Source: Streptomyces sp. KL109B (GTDB taxonomy: Bacteria; Actinomycetota; Actinomycetes; Streptomycetales; Streptomycetaceae). Taken from it: DNA of 64,000 bases. Under the pieces are notes generated by a model. The model was not told where the DNA came from and made no database searches. It worked only from the letters and a program-made list of their open reading frames with translations. Location of the stretch: the NCBI RefSeq assembly GCF_030766935.1, contig NZ_JASERL010000006.1:310001-374000 (forward strand), given 5' to 3'. A program made the position numbers and the translations under genes. The stretch's first letter is position 1. The number at the start of each line of letters is the position of its first letter. Positions 63,722 through 64,000 of this stretch are shown piece by piece.

Positions 63722-64000
63722 ATGAGCCCCGAACTCGCCGGCGTACTCCAGCTGCTCGCGCTGATAGCGGCGCTCGCACTGGCGTACCGCCCCCTCGGCG
63801 ACTACATGGCCCGGGTCTACTCCTCCTCCAAGCACCTGCGGGTGGAGAAGTGGATCTACAAGGGCATCGGCGCCAACCCCGATGCCGAGATGCGCTGGAC
63901 CGCCTACCTGCGCGGCGTCCTCGCCTTCTCCGCCATGAGCGTCCTGTTCCTGTACCTGCTCCAGCGGATCCAGGGCAGCCTGCCCGGCTCGCTCGGCTTC
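63722..64000 (+). CDS. kdpA: Potassium-transporting ATPase subunit KdpA, N-terminal part
   Basis: The first 93 codons are visible; the gene continues past the right edge. MSPELAGVLQLLALIAALAL is helix 1, followed by RPLGDYMARVYSSSKHLRVEKWIYKGIGANPDAEMRWTAYL in pattern, all strongly conserved in KdpA, the potassium-selective channel-like subunit of the Kdp pump. The first selectivity filter would follow just beyond the window. Confidence 0.93.
   Translation, partial: MSPELAGVLQLLALIAALALAYRPLGDYMARVYSSSKHLRVEKWIYKGIGANPDAEMRWTAYLRGVLAFSAMSVLFLYLLQRIQGSLPGSLGF

Overview
The window is high-GC DNA from a Streptomyces-type actinomycete chromosome. Third codon positions are strongly GC-biased, GTG starts are frequent, and neighbouring genes often overlap by 4 bases (GTGA or ATGA). 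It also carries lineage markers: GerW-family and Spo0M sporulation proteins, DUF5999, ALF-repeat proteins and SpoIIE-type phosphatases. I saw no rRNA, tRNA, CRISPR array, transposase, integrase or phage gene. The window opens inside a 2H phosphoesterase gene (thpR) and ends inside kdpA.

Layout. 1-13.5 kb: a LysR/rifampicin phosphotransferase/thpR operon beside a TauE exporter; DUF1772 with TetR; a secreted Gly/Val-rich protein; gdhA convergent with a PucR regulator; a secreted lipase; a GerW protein; and an epoxide hydrolase with its MarR regulator. 13.6-28 kb: an MFS-like membrane domain fused to a PP2C phosphatase, two STAND ATPases, a sugar ABC importer with a PfkB kinase, an Old Yellow Enzyme and PobA. 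28-38 kb: a four-gene export operon (Tat-exported ALF-repeat coiled-coil protein, lipoprotein, small secreted protein, inactive trypsin-like/FG-GAP protein), then tatA-spo0M, terB and a BlaR/BlaI-type pair. 38-51 kb: two CNNM transporters, a carboxylesterase, a stress membrane protein, PaaX and a box benzoyl-CoA cluster (boxC-boxB-bclA-amidohydrolase) divergent from an aldehyde dehydrogenase. 51-55.4 kb: small membrane proteins, paired fluoride channels, a GNAT enzyme, a 25-residue ribosomal-protein-like gene and an unusual SDR. 55.7-64 kb: potassium homeostasis genes (kdpD, an RCK-domain channel-like protein, a PH-like membrane protein, a KimA-like transporter, then a 27-residue ORF, kdpF and kdpA).

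How parts work together. Several regulators sit divergent from their likely targets with clear palindromic operators between them: TetR with DUF1772, MarR with epoxide hydrolase, and LysR with TauE. gdhA and pucR carry matching GTAAC-containing sites that look like GlnR sites. The box genes convert benzoate to benzoyl-CoA and then open the ring, but the reductase BoxA is not here. The potassium genes combine a sensor kinase, a channel-like protein and two uptake systems.

The best candidates for something undescribed are the 28.1-35.1 kb operon, whose coupled small lipoprotein could be an immunity or anchoring partner, and the MFS-phosphatase fusion. Assignments rest on reading the translations and recalling family motifs; no database search was run.
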